From Hemerocallis citrina (taxonomy: Eukaryota; Streptophyta; Magnoliopsida; Asparagales; Asphodelaceae), in assembly GCA_017893485.1 (NCBI GenBank), contig JACEHZ010000369.1, positions 310,001 through 374,000 of the forward strand: 64,000 nt of DNA, given 5' to 3'. Below the pieces are notes generated by a model, which did not search any database, was not told the DNA's origin, and saw only the letters and a program-made list of their open reading frames with translations. Shown here piece after piece: positions 12,680-25,121 of the stretch. The translations under genes and the position numbers were made by a program. The stretch's first letter is position 1. Each line of letters begins with the position of its first letter.

Positions 12680-13522
12680 AAGTTGGTGGAATCGTTCAAG
12701 AAGATGAAACCGCTAGTTTTCGAAGGACAGGCCGAGCCCACGGCTGCTGACGACTAGATACGTCAGGTGGAGACGGTGTTTGAAGTACTGGTGACCCCAG
12801 AGGATAGCATGGTTTGTTTGTCCATATTCTTGTTGGAGAAAGATGCTGGAGTTTGGTGGCAGTCCGTGAAGCGTGGTCTTGGAGGAGGTCAGATCACTTG
12901 GGAAGATTTCCTTGATGAATTTCGACAACACTATTTTCCCATGGATGTGCAAGAAGAAAAGGCAATGGAGTTCCACAATTTGAAGCAGGGAAATATGTCT
13001 GGCAGGGGATATGAGACAAAGTTTTCTCAGCTGTCACGGTATGCACTAGAGATGGTCCGGGAAGAAGCGAAGAAAGCCCAAAGGTTTGAGAAAGGGCTTA
13101 GGCCGGGACTGAGGTCGAGGATGGTTCCATTTGGCATCGGCCAATTTGACAAGCTAGTAAGGTGAGCTACGGTAACATATATGGACATAAGACAGAGTCA
13201 AGGTGAGGCCGAAACGAAGAAGAGGAGGAAGAAGCATATTCTCACCAATGACAAAGACAAGCAGGACTTAACTCACAAGTCCAGATAGCATAACACCAGC
13301 AAAGGGACTAACCAGACAGTGGTGTGTTACTTTTGTAAAGAACCAGGTCATTTCAAGAGTCAATGCCCGAAAAGAGCCCACACAAGCACTTGCTACAAGT
13401 GCGGAGAAGTCGAGCACAAGAAATCAGATTGTCCACAACTGCAAGGGAACCCCAATGACCAGTTACTGAAGGTAGTCGATAAAGGGAAGAAGCATGTTCA
13501 TCAGGGACAAACTTTAGCTTAA
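12680..13522 (+). pseudogene. Gypsy-type gag with two CCHC knuckles
   Basis: The reading frame encodes a Retrotrans_gag-family capsid region: KPLVFEGQAEP near 12710, then after a TAG stop (about 12755) VETVFEVL, GVWWQSVKRG, ITWEDFLDEFRQHYFP, KAMEFHNLKQG and FSQLSRYA (12767-13165). The next stop is after DKLVR. The nucleocapsid part (13319-13522) has two CCHC zinc knuckles, CYFCKEPGHFKSQC and CYKCGEVEHKKSDC, both with intact metal ligands. A gypsy gag of this kind would be followed by a protease with a D-S/T-G motif; here the coding region ends at a TAA after QGQTLA and noncoding DNA follows. An ATG at 12704 is in frame. At least three in-frame stops make this copy inactive. Confidence 0.85.
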
Positions 13523-13888
13523 CTGGAAAGAAGTATGTAATAGTGAGTGCTATCATGGTCCAAAAATAGTAAAATGTTTTGTTATTTGCATTTTTGCAAG
13601 CTATGGATGATGAACTTGTACTATGTCCTGTAGCATGATATTATGACTTTTATAAAGCTTGAAAGTTTGGGCATTTGGTCATCTCTTGTCTTATGCTTAT
13701 TTTATTAAGTGTTTGGGATAAGGCATAAAGCTGAAATTTTTGCCTTCTTCTTGGTAAGCCTCGTTTTCTTCTAAGGAGGGAGTGGTCACCGACCCTCTAG
13801 TAGTGCAACCGAGAACTAGAAGATATGCTGAGAACTTGACTCGGGCACTAGAAGGAGATATGATGAAGCAAGAATGATCATGAGTATG
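13523..13888 (+). other. Noncoding spacer with an internal polypurine-tract copy
   Basis: No reading frame of interest. At 13771-13784 the sequence CTAAGGAGGGAGTG repeats exactly the polypurine tract found just before the 3' LTR (14844-14857). It could be an internal second plus-strand priming site or the left end of a duplicated segment. Confidence 0.55.
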
Positions 13889-14660
13889 GAGGCTCCAGAA
13901 TGATCCACGGAGTGAGATATTCCCCAGCATTCCAGACGAGGGATGAAATAGGCCCTAGAGTGTTCTGTGGAGTGGGATTGATCTCCAATATTTCGGGACG
14001 AGAGCGATACTCATGGGGAGTTCGTGTGGTGAGGTTGGCTCTAGAATGATCCATGGAGTGAGACATTTTTCAGCATTCCAGAAGAGGGATGAAATAGGCC
14101 CCAAAATGATCTGTGGAGTAGGATTTAGTCTCCAATATTCCAGGAACGAGAGCGATGCTAATGAGAAAGATTGTGTGATGTTGGCTCCAGAATGATCCAG
14201 GGAGTGAGATATTCTCCTGTATTCCAGATGTGGGATGAAATAGGCCCCAGAATGTTCTGTGGAGTGGGATTGGTTTCCAGTATTCCAGGGACGAGAGCAA
14301 CATTCGCAAGCAGGCTAGTGGAACATTGACTCCAAAATGATCCAGGGAGTGAGATATTCCTCAGTATTCCAGACATGGGATGAAATAGGCCCCAGGATGT
14401 TCTGTGGGGCGGGATTGATCTCCAGTATTCTGAGGACGAGAATAATACCCACAGGGAAATTAATGATAAGGGAGGCTCCAGAATAATCTGTGGAGCGAGA
14501 TATTTTCCTGTATTCCGGATCGCAGGATGAAATAGGCCCCAGGATATTCTATGGAGAGGAATTGATCTCCAATAGTCCAGGACGAGAGCGTCTTTCCCCA
14601 AGGTGATTCATCCCCAGTACGGTGGATGTGAGATAAGACAGATCCCCGAATGATCCACGC
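13889..14660 (+). repeat. 146-bp tandem array, five units plus a degenerate sixth
   Basis: Units start at about 13891, 14037, 14183, 14328 and 14473, each with GG(C/A)CTCCAGAATGATCC or a close variant; a decayed unit follows at about 14635. Spacing is 145-146 bp. Each unit is itself two related halves of about 73 bp: one with CTCCAGAATGATCC..GGAGTGAGATATTC and one with CCCCAGAATGTTCTGTGGAGTGGGATTG. Open frames on the minus strand through this array follow the repeat period and are not genes. The array occupies the place where pol would be. Confidence 0.9.
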
Positions 14661-14845
14661 GATGTGATTAATCTCCGGGATGGAAGGATGCGTTGAGCAC
14701 ATGAGGCTTGTGAGCCGGTGTTGAGCACTTGAGAGTCAGTTGTCGAGGATGTTCCTCGAGAATTTTGAGATGATCAGGGAAGGTATCTTCTGCTCATTGA
14801 TGTTTGTCTGCTCCCCTAGCGTCGTTCTAGAGACAGAACGATACT

Positions 14846-14858
14846 AAGGAGGGAGTGA
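14846..14858 (+). promoter_or_regulatory. Polypurine tract of the gag-only element
   Basis: AAGGAGGGAGTGA lies directly before the TGTAATACC start of the 3' LTR, where a plus-strand primer is expected. Confidence 0.8.
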
Positions 14859-17800
14859 TGTAATACCCCGCAAATTAGCATATATCTATTTTTGCATAGT
14901 AATCCGTGCACGTCTGAGTATTGTGCACGATTTCATATTTTCTAATAACTATCAGTTTAATTGAGAGATTTCAAACATATGAGCTGTTCTGAAACCGATG
15001 AGGTAAACTCGGAGTATCTTCTCGATTAAACTATGGATTTGTCCCGATGGTTTTGACAAGACAATTTTCGGGAAAAATTTATAATTTCTATAAAACATAT
15101 ATTTTTTTATAGATTTTAAATTATATATATTGGGTATTTTAAATTGAGCTATTGCTTAAATTGAATAAGGGATTAAATGTGTGCACTAGGGTTTGAATTA
15201 TGGTATGGTGACCTAGGGTCCCTTGACCTAACCTAGAGTTAGGAACCCTAGCATCATATCATGGCTTGGATCTTGATAAAAATCCAATAGTGAAGATAAT
15301 TCACCATGTGGAGTTGACTTATGAAGAATGAGAAGCTTCTTGGAAACTTTTAAGAAGCTTCCACTCTTGTATGTTGGCACCTCATCCCACCATTCATTTC
15401 TTCCACACCATCCCAACCATCCACCTCACCCCTCACCCCTTAGCCTTGGGCGGCCACATATAACCCCCCCAATCTCATCTCATTCCATTTTTCCCACTCC
15501 ATTCACTCCTCTTCTAAACTTCTTCATTTCCTTGTTCAAAAAAAAGGGGAGCGAAGAAAGGTAAAAGAGAGATTTTGATTTAGAAGGAGTTGTAGTAGAG
15601 AAGGAGTAGTGTAGTAGGAGTTGTGGAGCTTCTACAAGAGGAGCAAGTGAGCAAGGGGAAGCAAGCAAGCAAAGCTACAAGGAAGAGTTTTCTTGCAAAC
15701 TATAAGTGGGTGATCTCTCTCAACTCTAAAAATTTATTTTCTTGACGTGTATATAAATTATTAGCTTGTGGTAGTGTTTGGAGAATTTTCATTATCATGT
15801 ATAATAAGCGGAATGCTAAGGAAAGATAGTTGTATGGTAAGAACAACTCATTTTTATAAGCTTTTGTTATGAAGCATGCTTGTGAGGGTGAGTTTGGGAA
15901 TTTTTTGCCCCAAACGGTTCGGAATTTGGGGCTCAAATTTTGGAAAATTATTCTTCTATGTATGTAGAGAATCCATGAATTGTTTCATAATATTTGGAAG
16001 CAATTTGATAGCCCAAACATAGGACCCAATCTAGGACAGTAAGCAGCCAAAATTGCTGCTGGCAGTGTGAAATTTCTGTGTATTTCCGATATTGTATCTC
16101 AGTGTAGCCTGGATATTTTATGCTGAAACTTTTTGTGTGTACTCTTGTATGTGTCTACAGCTATAATATCAAATTTCAGAATTTTTCGAGGTCGTTTGAT
16201 ATCTCAAAGAAATTGTAGAATATAATTGGTCTGAAAGTTGTGGCTGAAGATGACTGTTTTTGGACTAAGGTTCAAAAGGTCATAACTCCTTGTGTGTTTA
16301 TGATATTGCTATTAAATTTTGGGAGTATCTTAGGGTATGAGTCTATTTGATGATTCTAAAATTTTAGAATTTTTAGAGGTCATTAGATGAGGGGTCAAAA
16401 TTATTTAGTAAGGGGTAGTAAATACCCTACGGAAAGAGCCGCTGAAATTTTGTGCATTGTTTGGGGAGTCATAACTCATTGTGTGAGATGAATCTGAATA
16501 CAAATTTTGGACACAATGGAACGGTATATGTGTAGATTGAGAATCTCAAATTTAATGGGCATTGAACTTAATTTTGATTTATGATTGAATTTAAAAGTTG
16601 ACTGGGTTCAGCTGAATACAAATCAACTAGTCTGCGAAGATGGAAAATTCTGGAATTATTTGTTAAGAAATTGGAAAATTGACCAACTAGACATTTTTAG
16701 TAGGGATTCATAGCTTTATAATCCATTTGGAATTTTGTAATTCCAGCTTCTAGGTTGAGAGTTATGATTTTCCATAGACTAGGGCAGATCCAATCTAGTC
16801 GATGCCCTGTTTATTGAAAAACCAATTTTTTCCCTGTTTGTGCACCTGATGGAATTTTGAGTTTTTGAGGATTTTAGTGATGGAATCTGGGGATGTATTC
16901 AACAAAAAAGTTGTATTAGACACTCCCACCTTTTCATAGAACTCGGAATCGAGTAATTCCGATGAGCGAGGAAGCTTTTATGATGTTGGAAAGGTGCAGC
17001 AAGTGCATAAAGGAACGTACAAGCTGAGAGTGTATGAGATTTTTATGGTGTCAAGATGATCGAATTTGAGGAAATGGTTAACTAGAGAGTTTTAGAATAG
17101 GATCTTATCTTTCCAGAATGGGGGATGTCAAGAAATTAAGAAATGTGTGCTGGAAGTTATGGTCATTGCAAGATTAGCAACATGTTGTTTAGTTGACTTG
17201 AGCTTAAGTTCGCTCAGGGACTTGAGTTCTTTAAAGAATTGAGAAAGTCGTCCACTAGGGGATTGCAGTGGAACTCCCTAACCTTCTAGAAAGTCTGATT
17301 ATGGTGGATTCCGATGAGCGTAGCTTGAGTTACAGCTACTGCTATTTCTTGAACTATTCTATCAGACAATTGATGAGGAACCCTCTGCATACCGCAGTGT
17401 GGTGATCATGAGCTATTGAGTCTCAAAAGATATTTTAGCATTTCATCTGGAACTTAGAAAAGTTCCTGTGCTTAGTACTCATGGTGGACATTAGTAAGAT
17501 GGGTTATAGCTCAGGTCGGGTTGTGATTGGTGTCTCGATGCCTGAGTCTATCAATTGTTCAGGAATTTGTGATTATGTGTGGGCTTACCATTATTTGAAT
17601 TATATTGCATCCTTAGGGCGTCGTTGGACTACTCGCTGAGGGTCACGGGTCGGGATTATTAAGTCACTGACCAGTGAAGGTATTGAGAATCAGTGGATGT
17701 GATTCCCGTGATGATTGTTATTTTGACAAGACCAGTCGGGCTCGGCATTGATTGTTCAACACCATGTATGATTTTGGGTAACCACATGTTTTCAGTAAAT

Positions 17801-18580
17801 TGCATTAATTAGGTTTTCTTATTTGTGTTTCACTTGAATACCGAATTGGTATTAGGGGTGATTCCCTATAATCCGATTCGTTCTGAGAGTTGGCACTAGG
17901 TGGTGATGACCATGGGATTGTCTCTTCCAATCGTTAGGGATACGTGCTGCGGTGCGTATCTTGCACTGTTGATTCCTGAAGTACCGTGGTAAGAACGGGA
18001 TGTCGATTTCCTGGCAGATAGGGGGTTTTTAGACCTTCGAGACCGTCATGTTCTATGTGGTGGACACGAATGGATCATGTTGGATCTTCTGCATAATGGA
18101 TATGCTGCAGTGTATTTGTAGGTTCGTCACGGATTTTGAGTGTGGTCCGGGTGCCGGGCACTAGTGGCAAACCAAGACACCACTAAGTGACTGCAGAATG
18201 GATGAGACTGATTAATCTGAAACCTCCTCAGCCATGATCTACTATCAGGAACAGGAAGTGTACAATAATAGAATGCATTGCACAGCGAGGGTTCGAATCC
18301 CTGAAACTAGAAAAACAACTTGATCTGGGGCACATGTAGTATGGCATGCATGTGTGTCCAGAGTCTTGCTGACATTAGATTAAGGAATTCTGTTTCTGTT
18401 CTCTGTGTTTCGTATTAGACTTCTAGTCATTGCATACACAAATGCTAGGAAATTAGGATACACGTTATTTTACATTCAAGATGAATTGTTGGTGTGATAG
18501 TTGGAGATCGCTATTTTCTTATCAGCATTGCGTCAGTAGAATTACTGACGTGCCACTTAATTAGGTACTTGATACCGGGT
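14859..18580 (+). repeat. 3' LTR of the gag-only element, first part
   Basis: Colinear with 8114-11850 of the 5' LTR. It is broken at 18580 by gypsy1; the flanking CGGGT at 18576-18580 is the left target duplication. No gene is seen. Confidence 0.9.
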
Positions 18581-21500
18581 TGTCACGCTCCGCTTCCCAA
18601 AATACGGAACACAAGCACGTAACGTAGGCCTAGCAAATGATGTAAATACCATCCATAAGCTGTACCAGACTAACTCAGCAATAAGAACAACAAAATACAA
18701 CCACGCAGGAAATATAACCACATGAATCAAAGATAAATTTCAATAATAAATGAAATAATCTAACAGTATAAATATCCAACATCCGGGATCAAAACAAACT
18801 ACGGGTCATAAAGACCAACAACAAAGTATAAGTCATAACAATGTTCGAGAAAATAAATCTAGCAGCAAATAAAACTATGCAACGGAGACTGGTTCCAACT
18901 CTAGAAACGCTGTTTACCAATTCCTTCGGGAACAGATCCTTCAGTACCTGTTAAATCTTGATCTAAAAGATAGAAAAGAGTGCCATTAGAGTAAGTCGTG
19001 GGTGGCAAGTAGAGAAAACAGAGGATAATAGGAAAACATGAATATCAAAGGAAAGGAACATGGTCAAAGACAAAGAACAAAGAAAAGAGCAGGCAATTAT
19101 ATCAAAGGTGTACAATAATCATGCATGTAATGAGTGACGTCAAGTTAAGATCAAGCATGAGATGCAGGTTATTAAGTATTTTATTACCCTATCTAGTGCA
19201 CGTACTACTGTGTCCCATTCCACAGGTTCGGCACAAGCACAGTGATCGTTTTAGATCGATGGTGAAATCACGGATTGGGTACTTGGCATTGATAACAATA
19301 ATTTATGTTCAAGAATCAACATTCAATCATTGCAATCAATACTCCTCCTTCTATGTCAAGTATTCGTGCGGGCGAGAAGGCCTTACCGAGTACATTTCCC
19401 GATTGTTCACTACCAAGTCTACTCGTAATTCCCCGGCTTGTTAATAGTTTATTTTCATCCTATGTGAGCATGCAAGAGGGTGTCAATGTTGTATATTACT
19501 ATTTGTGACTAATTCTAAGCATTACAGATAAAGCATGAGGCGAACACATCATATAAACACATTTAACAAAATCAGGACAACATGACCTTGCTGTACTAAA
19601 ATAAGGATTATGGTCAATAAAAAATAGCAAACCTAAATCCGCTAGAAGGACTAGGAAGCAGACTTTCACACGGTTCCAGCGAGTATAATTAAGGCATATA
19701 TAAGATACCGAAACTAGGGTGAAAACTCAATTCTAATCAGGTTTTATGTTTGGTAGCATGCAGTAAGTTGTGTTCAACTAATTATTTTGGGTCAGAGAAC
19801 TCATTAATAAAATCTATAAAAATTAAGGGAAGTAGCTATACATGTCTAGCTCCAGCCTAATTTATTTCAGATTTTTATCTTGTTATTAAAAGGGTCAAAT
19901 AAAATATAGAACAGCAGGATACGCATGCATTTGTGAATCTGGAATTTTTAACACAGTTGTACTAAAAGATGATATATAGTAGATGACAAATTGGAATTTA
20001 AATCTACACCAGGGAAAAGTGATATAGACATCCAGGGCTACAATTTATGTTCAACAAGTTATTTCAAATTATGTCATTAGCATGGTTAAAAATCTGATTC
20101 AAAGTGAAACTTCCAGCAGACCAGAAATTAACTTAACATAAAAAGGCAACAAATAAATCATACGATCACATATAGCATGCAAATTGGTAATCAAAGTGAT
20201 CCTAGGTGTCAACATGCAAATTTCTAAGTTTAAGGTATAATTATCACAGGCATGGTGTTAATTCATCGAGCAACTTCAATCTAGCGCACACAATTTAACA
20301 TGTCCAATTTATCAAGTAGTCCTATGCATGAATCTAGTTATTTAAATGTGCATATGCTTGAAACAATGGGGACTGAGTTTAAGGTTAAAGAGATAGCACG
20401 ATGTTAAGAGTATGTCGGGTTAGCTCGTGTAAACCCTTGATAAACTTAACGGAATTGTCAAAAACAATTTGATAACGAAATGGACGGGATCTACTTGCAG
20501 GAGATCAAATAAACTTGAACAGAATTAAATGCTAGTTCAAGAAGAAACTTGCTTGTTATATTGCAGATACAATTAATAAGAATAACGGGATTAGAATTCT
20601 GGGTGAAAACACCAACAGCACGTACGAGACACGTGCGAAGAAACCCAAGCAAACAACAACAGCAACTCACAGCTAGGGAAAACCCCACACCGGATCTGAC
20701 AGAACATGGGACAACGATCGGGATCTGATGCTCTAAAACACGGGACAGCATTCAATGGATGATCTTCCTCAACCGGATCGGCCCAAATAGCGAACATCGG
20801 TAGAGGATCTGCTGCGCGCCGAACACAGAACATCGGGGCCAACCAATGGGGCTTCGTCTTCTTCCTTGGCAAGGAGAGAGAAAGAGCACGGTGGACGGCG
20901 ATTGCGACTGTGACGGGGCGGCACTGCAGCGGGGCACCACGGTCGGGAAGCGATGGCAGTGACGGTAGCCTCGACGAGCAGAGCTCTTTTTTTCGGTTGG
21001 AAACAGAGAGCGACAACGGCAACGATCGGGGACTCGAACGGCCATGCTAGGGGACCTGCGGTGGTTGCGAGGGTGACCGGTGACGGACGACGTGGACAAT
21101 GGGGTGCACGGAGTGGAGGAACGGCTATGGCGATGGTTCGGTGATGGGTTACGGCAAGGAGAACGGGATGACGATGGGGAAACCACGATGGCAACGAGGG
21201 CGAGGGGATGGAGATGATGATGGTGATGGTGGTGACGGAGGTCGAAGGCGATCGGAGAGCCAACGGGGTAGGGTTTTGGTTATGGGTTTGGGTGCAACGA
21301 AAAACAGAGAGGAGGAAGGGGGTGCGGGGTGAGAGAAATGGTGGAGAGAGAGAAAGAATAGATTTTAGGGTTTAATAATAGGGTATATATATAGGGATCA
21401 AGAATTAGGATTTTGGATTGAGATTATGTGGGTTCTGGGTATCGGTTTTTGCTCCAAAAAGAGAAAAATAAATGCAATGAGATGGGATGAACACAAAGGA

Positions 21501-21687
21501 GAACAAATCAAACTCAAAATAGAAAGAGCAAAATTGCAAAGAGAACAGAATCCAACTAAATGAACACAGATCGATCAAGAGAGAACAAAAGAACCCAAGA
21601 AAAGACAAAATACACTATAACAAATGAATCCAAATACAATAAGCAAAAGAAAACAAAATACAATAAAATCTGAAAATAGGGCTTACA
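18581..21687 (-). repeat. Gypsy1 3' LTR
   Basis: On the plus strand it runs from TGTCACGCTCC to GGGCTTACA and is colinear with 26695-29815. A TATATATATA box at 21384-21393 (minus strand) lies only about 300 bases from the 5' edge of the LTR, so U3 is short and R-U5 very long. Overlapping open frames at 20490-21330 on both strands come from GC-rich, repeat-like sequence and shift between the two LTRs; I do not call genes here. Confidence 0.9.
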
Positions 21688-21735
21688 AATCCTACCCATC
21701 TTACAAGAAGAATTTTGTCCTCGAAATTCATACAA
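21688..21735 (-). promoter_or_regulatory. Gypsy1 3' end with polypurine tract
   Basis: In minus orientation the last internal bases read GAATTTCGAGGACAAAATTC then GTAAGATGGGTAGGATT before the LTR. The same motif precedes the 3' LTR of gypsy2 (45661-45700) and gypsy3 (53969-54015), so it is a conserved family feature. The AAGATGGGTAGGA purine run is the likely plus-strand primer. Confidence 0.65.
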
Positions 21736-21798
21736 GAGGTTCATAGGGCAAACCCCAAAACAACAAAGCAAACAAAGAAAACAAAGCAAAACTAAACA

Positions 21799-23307
21799 CT
21801 ACTCAAACAAATGAGGGAACCTCTCCCGAATCTCTTCCTCTAACTCCCAAGTAGACTACCCTGGCGAGTGAGGATCCCAAGAAACTCGGACCAACTTGAT
21901 GACTCTATTCTTTAGCACCTTCTCTCGACGGTCTAAGATAGAAATGGGTCGAATTTCACAGGACAAATCCGGCCTCACAGACAAGTCTAAGTAGTCAACC
22001 ACATGACTGTCATCTCTGATGTATTTTCTGAGCTGAGAAACATGGAATACATCATGGACACCTGCTAAAGCTGGCGGTAATGCGAGCCTGTAAGCTACCT
22101 TGTCCACATGTTCCACAATATCAAATGGACCGATGAATCGAGGACTCAACTTGCCTCTACCGTCGAAACAGATAACACCCTTCCAAGGCGATACCTTGAG
22201 AAACACATGCTCACCTGCCTCAAACTCTAGAGGTCTCCGACGACAATCAGCCCACCTCTTTTGCCGATCCTGAGTGGCCTGCAAATGCTTGCGGTTCTGT
22301 GCTACAGCATCAACTGTCTTCGTGACCAACTCAGGACCTAAAAGCTTCCTTTCGCCGATATCAACCCAACAGACAGGCGATCTACACTTGCGCCCAAACA
22401 AAGCTTCGAATGGAGCAGCCTTGAGACTCACCTGGTAACTGTTATTATAAGAGAACTCGGCCATGTGAAGATGATCCTCCCACGAACCTCCAAACTGAAG
22501 AACGCAGGATCTCAACATATCTTCTAGGGTCTGAATTGTTCTTTCTGACTGCCAATCTGTCTGAAGATGGAACACTGTATTGTAGCTCAACTTGGTACCC
22601 AAGCTCGTCTGCAAACTCTCCCAGAACTGCAACCTGAATCTCGTATCTCTATCCGATACGATGCTGAAAGGAACTCCATGCAGACGAACAACCTCCTGAA
22701 CATACTGCTTGGCCAAACTCTCCGTGGACTGACCTACACGAAAAGGAATGAAGTAAGCACACTTCGTCACCCGATCCACTATCACCCAGATAGCATTATG
22801 ACCTTTAGGACTCCTCGGCAAAGCTGTCACATAGTCCATCGTGATATTCTCCCACTTCCATTCAGGGATAGGAAGGGGTTGCAAAAGTCCTGCGGTCCTC
22901 TGATGCTCCGCCTTCACCTGCTGACAGATTAGGCACTGGGCGACGAATTGAGCCACATCTCGCTTCATACCATGCCACCAGAAATGCTGTTTCAAGTCCC
23001 TGTACATCTTGGTACCCCCATGATGAATAGAATATGGGGACCGATGAGCTTCCTCGAGTAGCTTCTGCCTGACTTCTCCTCTAGGTACACACAACCTATA
23101 GCCAAACCGAAGCGACCCATCAGCATGGACAACCAAATCAGATCTCAAACCAGGTTCACCCTCACTCCGAAGCTCCTGCAATTGCAGATCACTCCCTTGA
23201 GCTGCCTTGATCTGCTCTACCAAGGACGACTGCAACTGCAACAACATAAGCTGCCGATCTGATCCGGAAAGCAACACATCCAACTCTAGCCTCCTCATGT
23301 CCTCCAC
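21799..23307 (-). pseudogene. Gypsy1 integrase with chromodomain-like tail
   Basis: Integrase joins the cDNA ends to host DNA. The N-terminal HHCC finger is visible as HRSPYSIHHGG..CLICQQVK; the core has Asp in ITMDYVTALP, Asp in IVSDRDTRF and Glu in SERTIQTLEDMLR. Downstream are the GPY/F block (KLSPRFIGPFDIVEHV), VFHVSQLRKY and the tail RREKVLKNRVIKLVRVSW, which in relatives guides insertion into chromatin. A TAG replaces a codon in SPG*STWELEEEIRERFPHLFE, cutting off the tail; without it the frame runs to the natural stop at 21799. The frame upstream is open for about 480 residues, the best-kept part of gypsy1. Confidence 0.88.
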
Positions 23308-23366
23308 TAGCTCTTCTGCTGAGTGAGGAACATAGCGGCAGGCCTCCGACTCAAAGCATCAGGCAC

Positions 23367-24554
23367 TCAATTTACTCTGCCCGGGTGATACTGCAAATTG
23401 TTGTCAAAGTCTGCCATCAATTCCAGCCATCTCCTCTGCCTCATGTTCAAATCCTTCTGCGTGAACACATACTTGAGGATCTTGTGATCTGTGAAAATCT
23501 CAACTCTATTCCCAAGCAAATAGTGCCTCCATAACTTCAAGGCAAAGATTACAATTGCAAGCTCCAAATCATGCGTAGGATAGTTCTTCTCAGGAGGTCT
23601 CATCTGCCTCGAAGCATAAGCGACAACCTTACCTTGCTGCATCAGCACTACTCCCAGACCTCTCCCCGAAGCATAACATGAGATCACAAAACCACCCGAA
23701 CTGTCGGGTATAGTCAGCACAGGCACTGACATCAACCGACGCTTCAACTCGGCCAAAGCTTCATCACAAGCTTCATCCCAGACGAACTTCTGCTCCTTCC
23801 TGGTCAAACTGTTCAAGGGTCCAGCGATTTTGGAAAAATCCTGAACGAACTTCCGATAGTAACCAGCCAAACCAAGGAAACTCCGCACCTCAGGAACAGA
23901 CTTCGGAATAGGCCAATCCTTGACTGCAGAAATCTTCGACGGATCCACAGAAACACCAGCACCGGAGATAATGTGGCCAAGAAAAGCAACCTGATCCAGC
24001 CAGAACTCGCACTTATCGAGCTTCCCATACAGCTGGTTCTCCCTCAAAGTCTACAAAACCACTTTCAGATGCTCAACATGATCCTCCTTGTTCCGCGAGT
24101 ACATCAATATGTCGTCGATGAAGACCACGACAAACTAATCCAAGAATGGCGAAAACACACAGTTCATCAAACTCATGAACACAGCCGGTGCATTAGTCAC
24201 TCCGAAAGGCATCACCAAGAACTCGTAATGCCCATACCTCGTTCGGAAAGCCGTTTTCGGAACATCCTCTGACTTCACCATGAATTGATGGTACCCGGCA
24301 TGCAGATCAAACTTCGAGAACACCGAAGCACCTTCCAGTTGGCCGAACAAATCATCAATCCTCGGCAATGGATACTGATTCTTGACAGTAACATTGTTCA
24401 ACTCCCTGTAGTCAATGCAAAGCCTGTGGCCTCCATCCTTCTTACTGACAAACAGAATTGGGGCTCCCCATGGCGAAACACTAGGTCTGACAAAACCCTT
24501 ATCAAGCAGCTCCTGAACTTGCACCTTCAGTTCTGCCAATTCAACCAGCACCAT
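23367..24554 (-). pseudogene. Gypsy1 reverse transcriptase and RNase H
   Basis: RT copies the element RNA and RNase H removes the template. RT motifs in order: [19 protein letters not shown] start (24554), [62 protein letters not shown], then a TAG just before the active site VVFIDDILMYS (about 24118), a second TAG before [16 protein letters not shown] (24048), and the connection [12 protein letters not shown]. RNase H follows with CYASGRGLG (the usual Asp before ASG is Tyr here), [28 protein letters not shown] and [11 protein letters not shown]. The Asp-Asp pair of the active site is kept. Two stops and the changed RNase H residue show it is dead. Confidence 0.88.
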
Positions 24555-24755
24555 ACGATACAGACTCTTGGAAATAGGGGCCGTACCAGGCTAAACATCA
24601 ATGTTGAACTCCACATCTCGGACTAGCGGCAAACTGGGCAATTCCTCGGGAAACACATCAAGGAAGTCCCGCATAACCAAGGGTGCAACAACTCCATCAA
24701 AACCCAACAATATAAGAGAAACAACCTTGGGGTCCATCGAGTTCTTGTCACGCCC

Positions 24756-25121
24756 TTACGGTGTCTCACCCGCATGGAAAACAAATTCTGGTTGACTAGA
24801 AAGCTTGAAAGTCACCTTCTTCTCCCGGTAATCAATCACGGCACAGGAAACACCCAACCAGTCCATCCCCAGAATGACATCGAAACCGGAGTTGGGAATC
24901 ACAATCAAATCCGCCAAGAAAACCACATCACCAATCAGCAACAGACTCTGCTTGCAAATCCTAGAACAGACAATGACACCTCCACTTGTGGTGATGTCCC
25001 AAGTTGTGAGCATAGCATCGCTAGCTAAACCATGCTGATCGACAAAGCGAGAAGAAATGAAAGAGTGGGTAGTACCTGAATCAAACAACACATGAGCTGG
25101 GAGCGAGAAGACTAAAATCAC
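24756..25121 (-). pseudogene. Gypsy1 aspartic protease
   Basis: The frame encodes a retropepsin of the RVP_2 type that would cut the polyprotein. The active site LFDSGTTHSFISSRFVDQHG is intact (Asp in DSG), followed by GFDVILGMDWL, the conserved end of the domain. The preceding residues VILVFSLPAHV align with the start of protease domains in relatives. The frame opens straight after a splice-acceptor-like TTCTTCTAG at 25122, and the link to gag is through an intron-like spacer. Between the protease and RT, 24555-24755 is broken. Confidence 0.85.

Noticed and set aside
14158..14601. 147-codon minus-strand frame
   Set aside because: It follows the 146-bp tandem units (145-146 is close to a multiple of three only by chance) and repeats the same peptide; a by-product of the array.
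20491..21332. Cluster of overlapping 60-165 codon frames on both strands in the gypsy1 LTR
   Set aside because: They lie wholly in the LTR, are GC- and repeat-rich, have no domain, and the matching region of the other LTR (28606-29374) has them shifted or broken.
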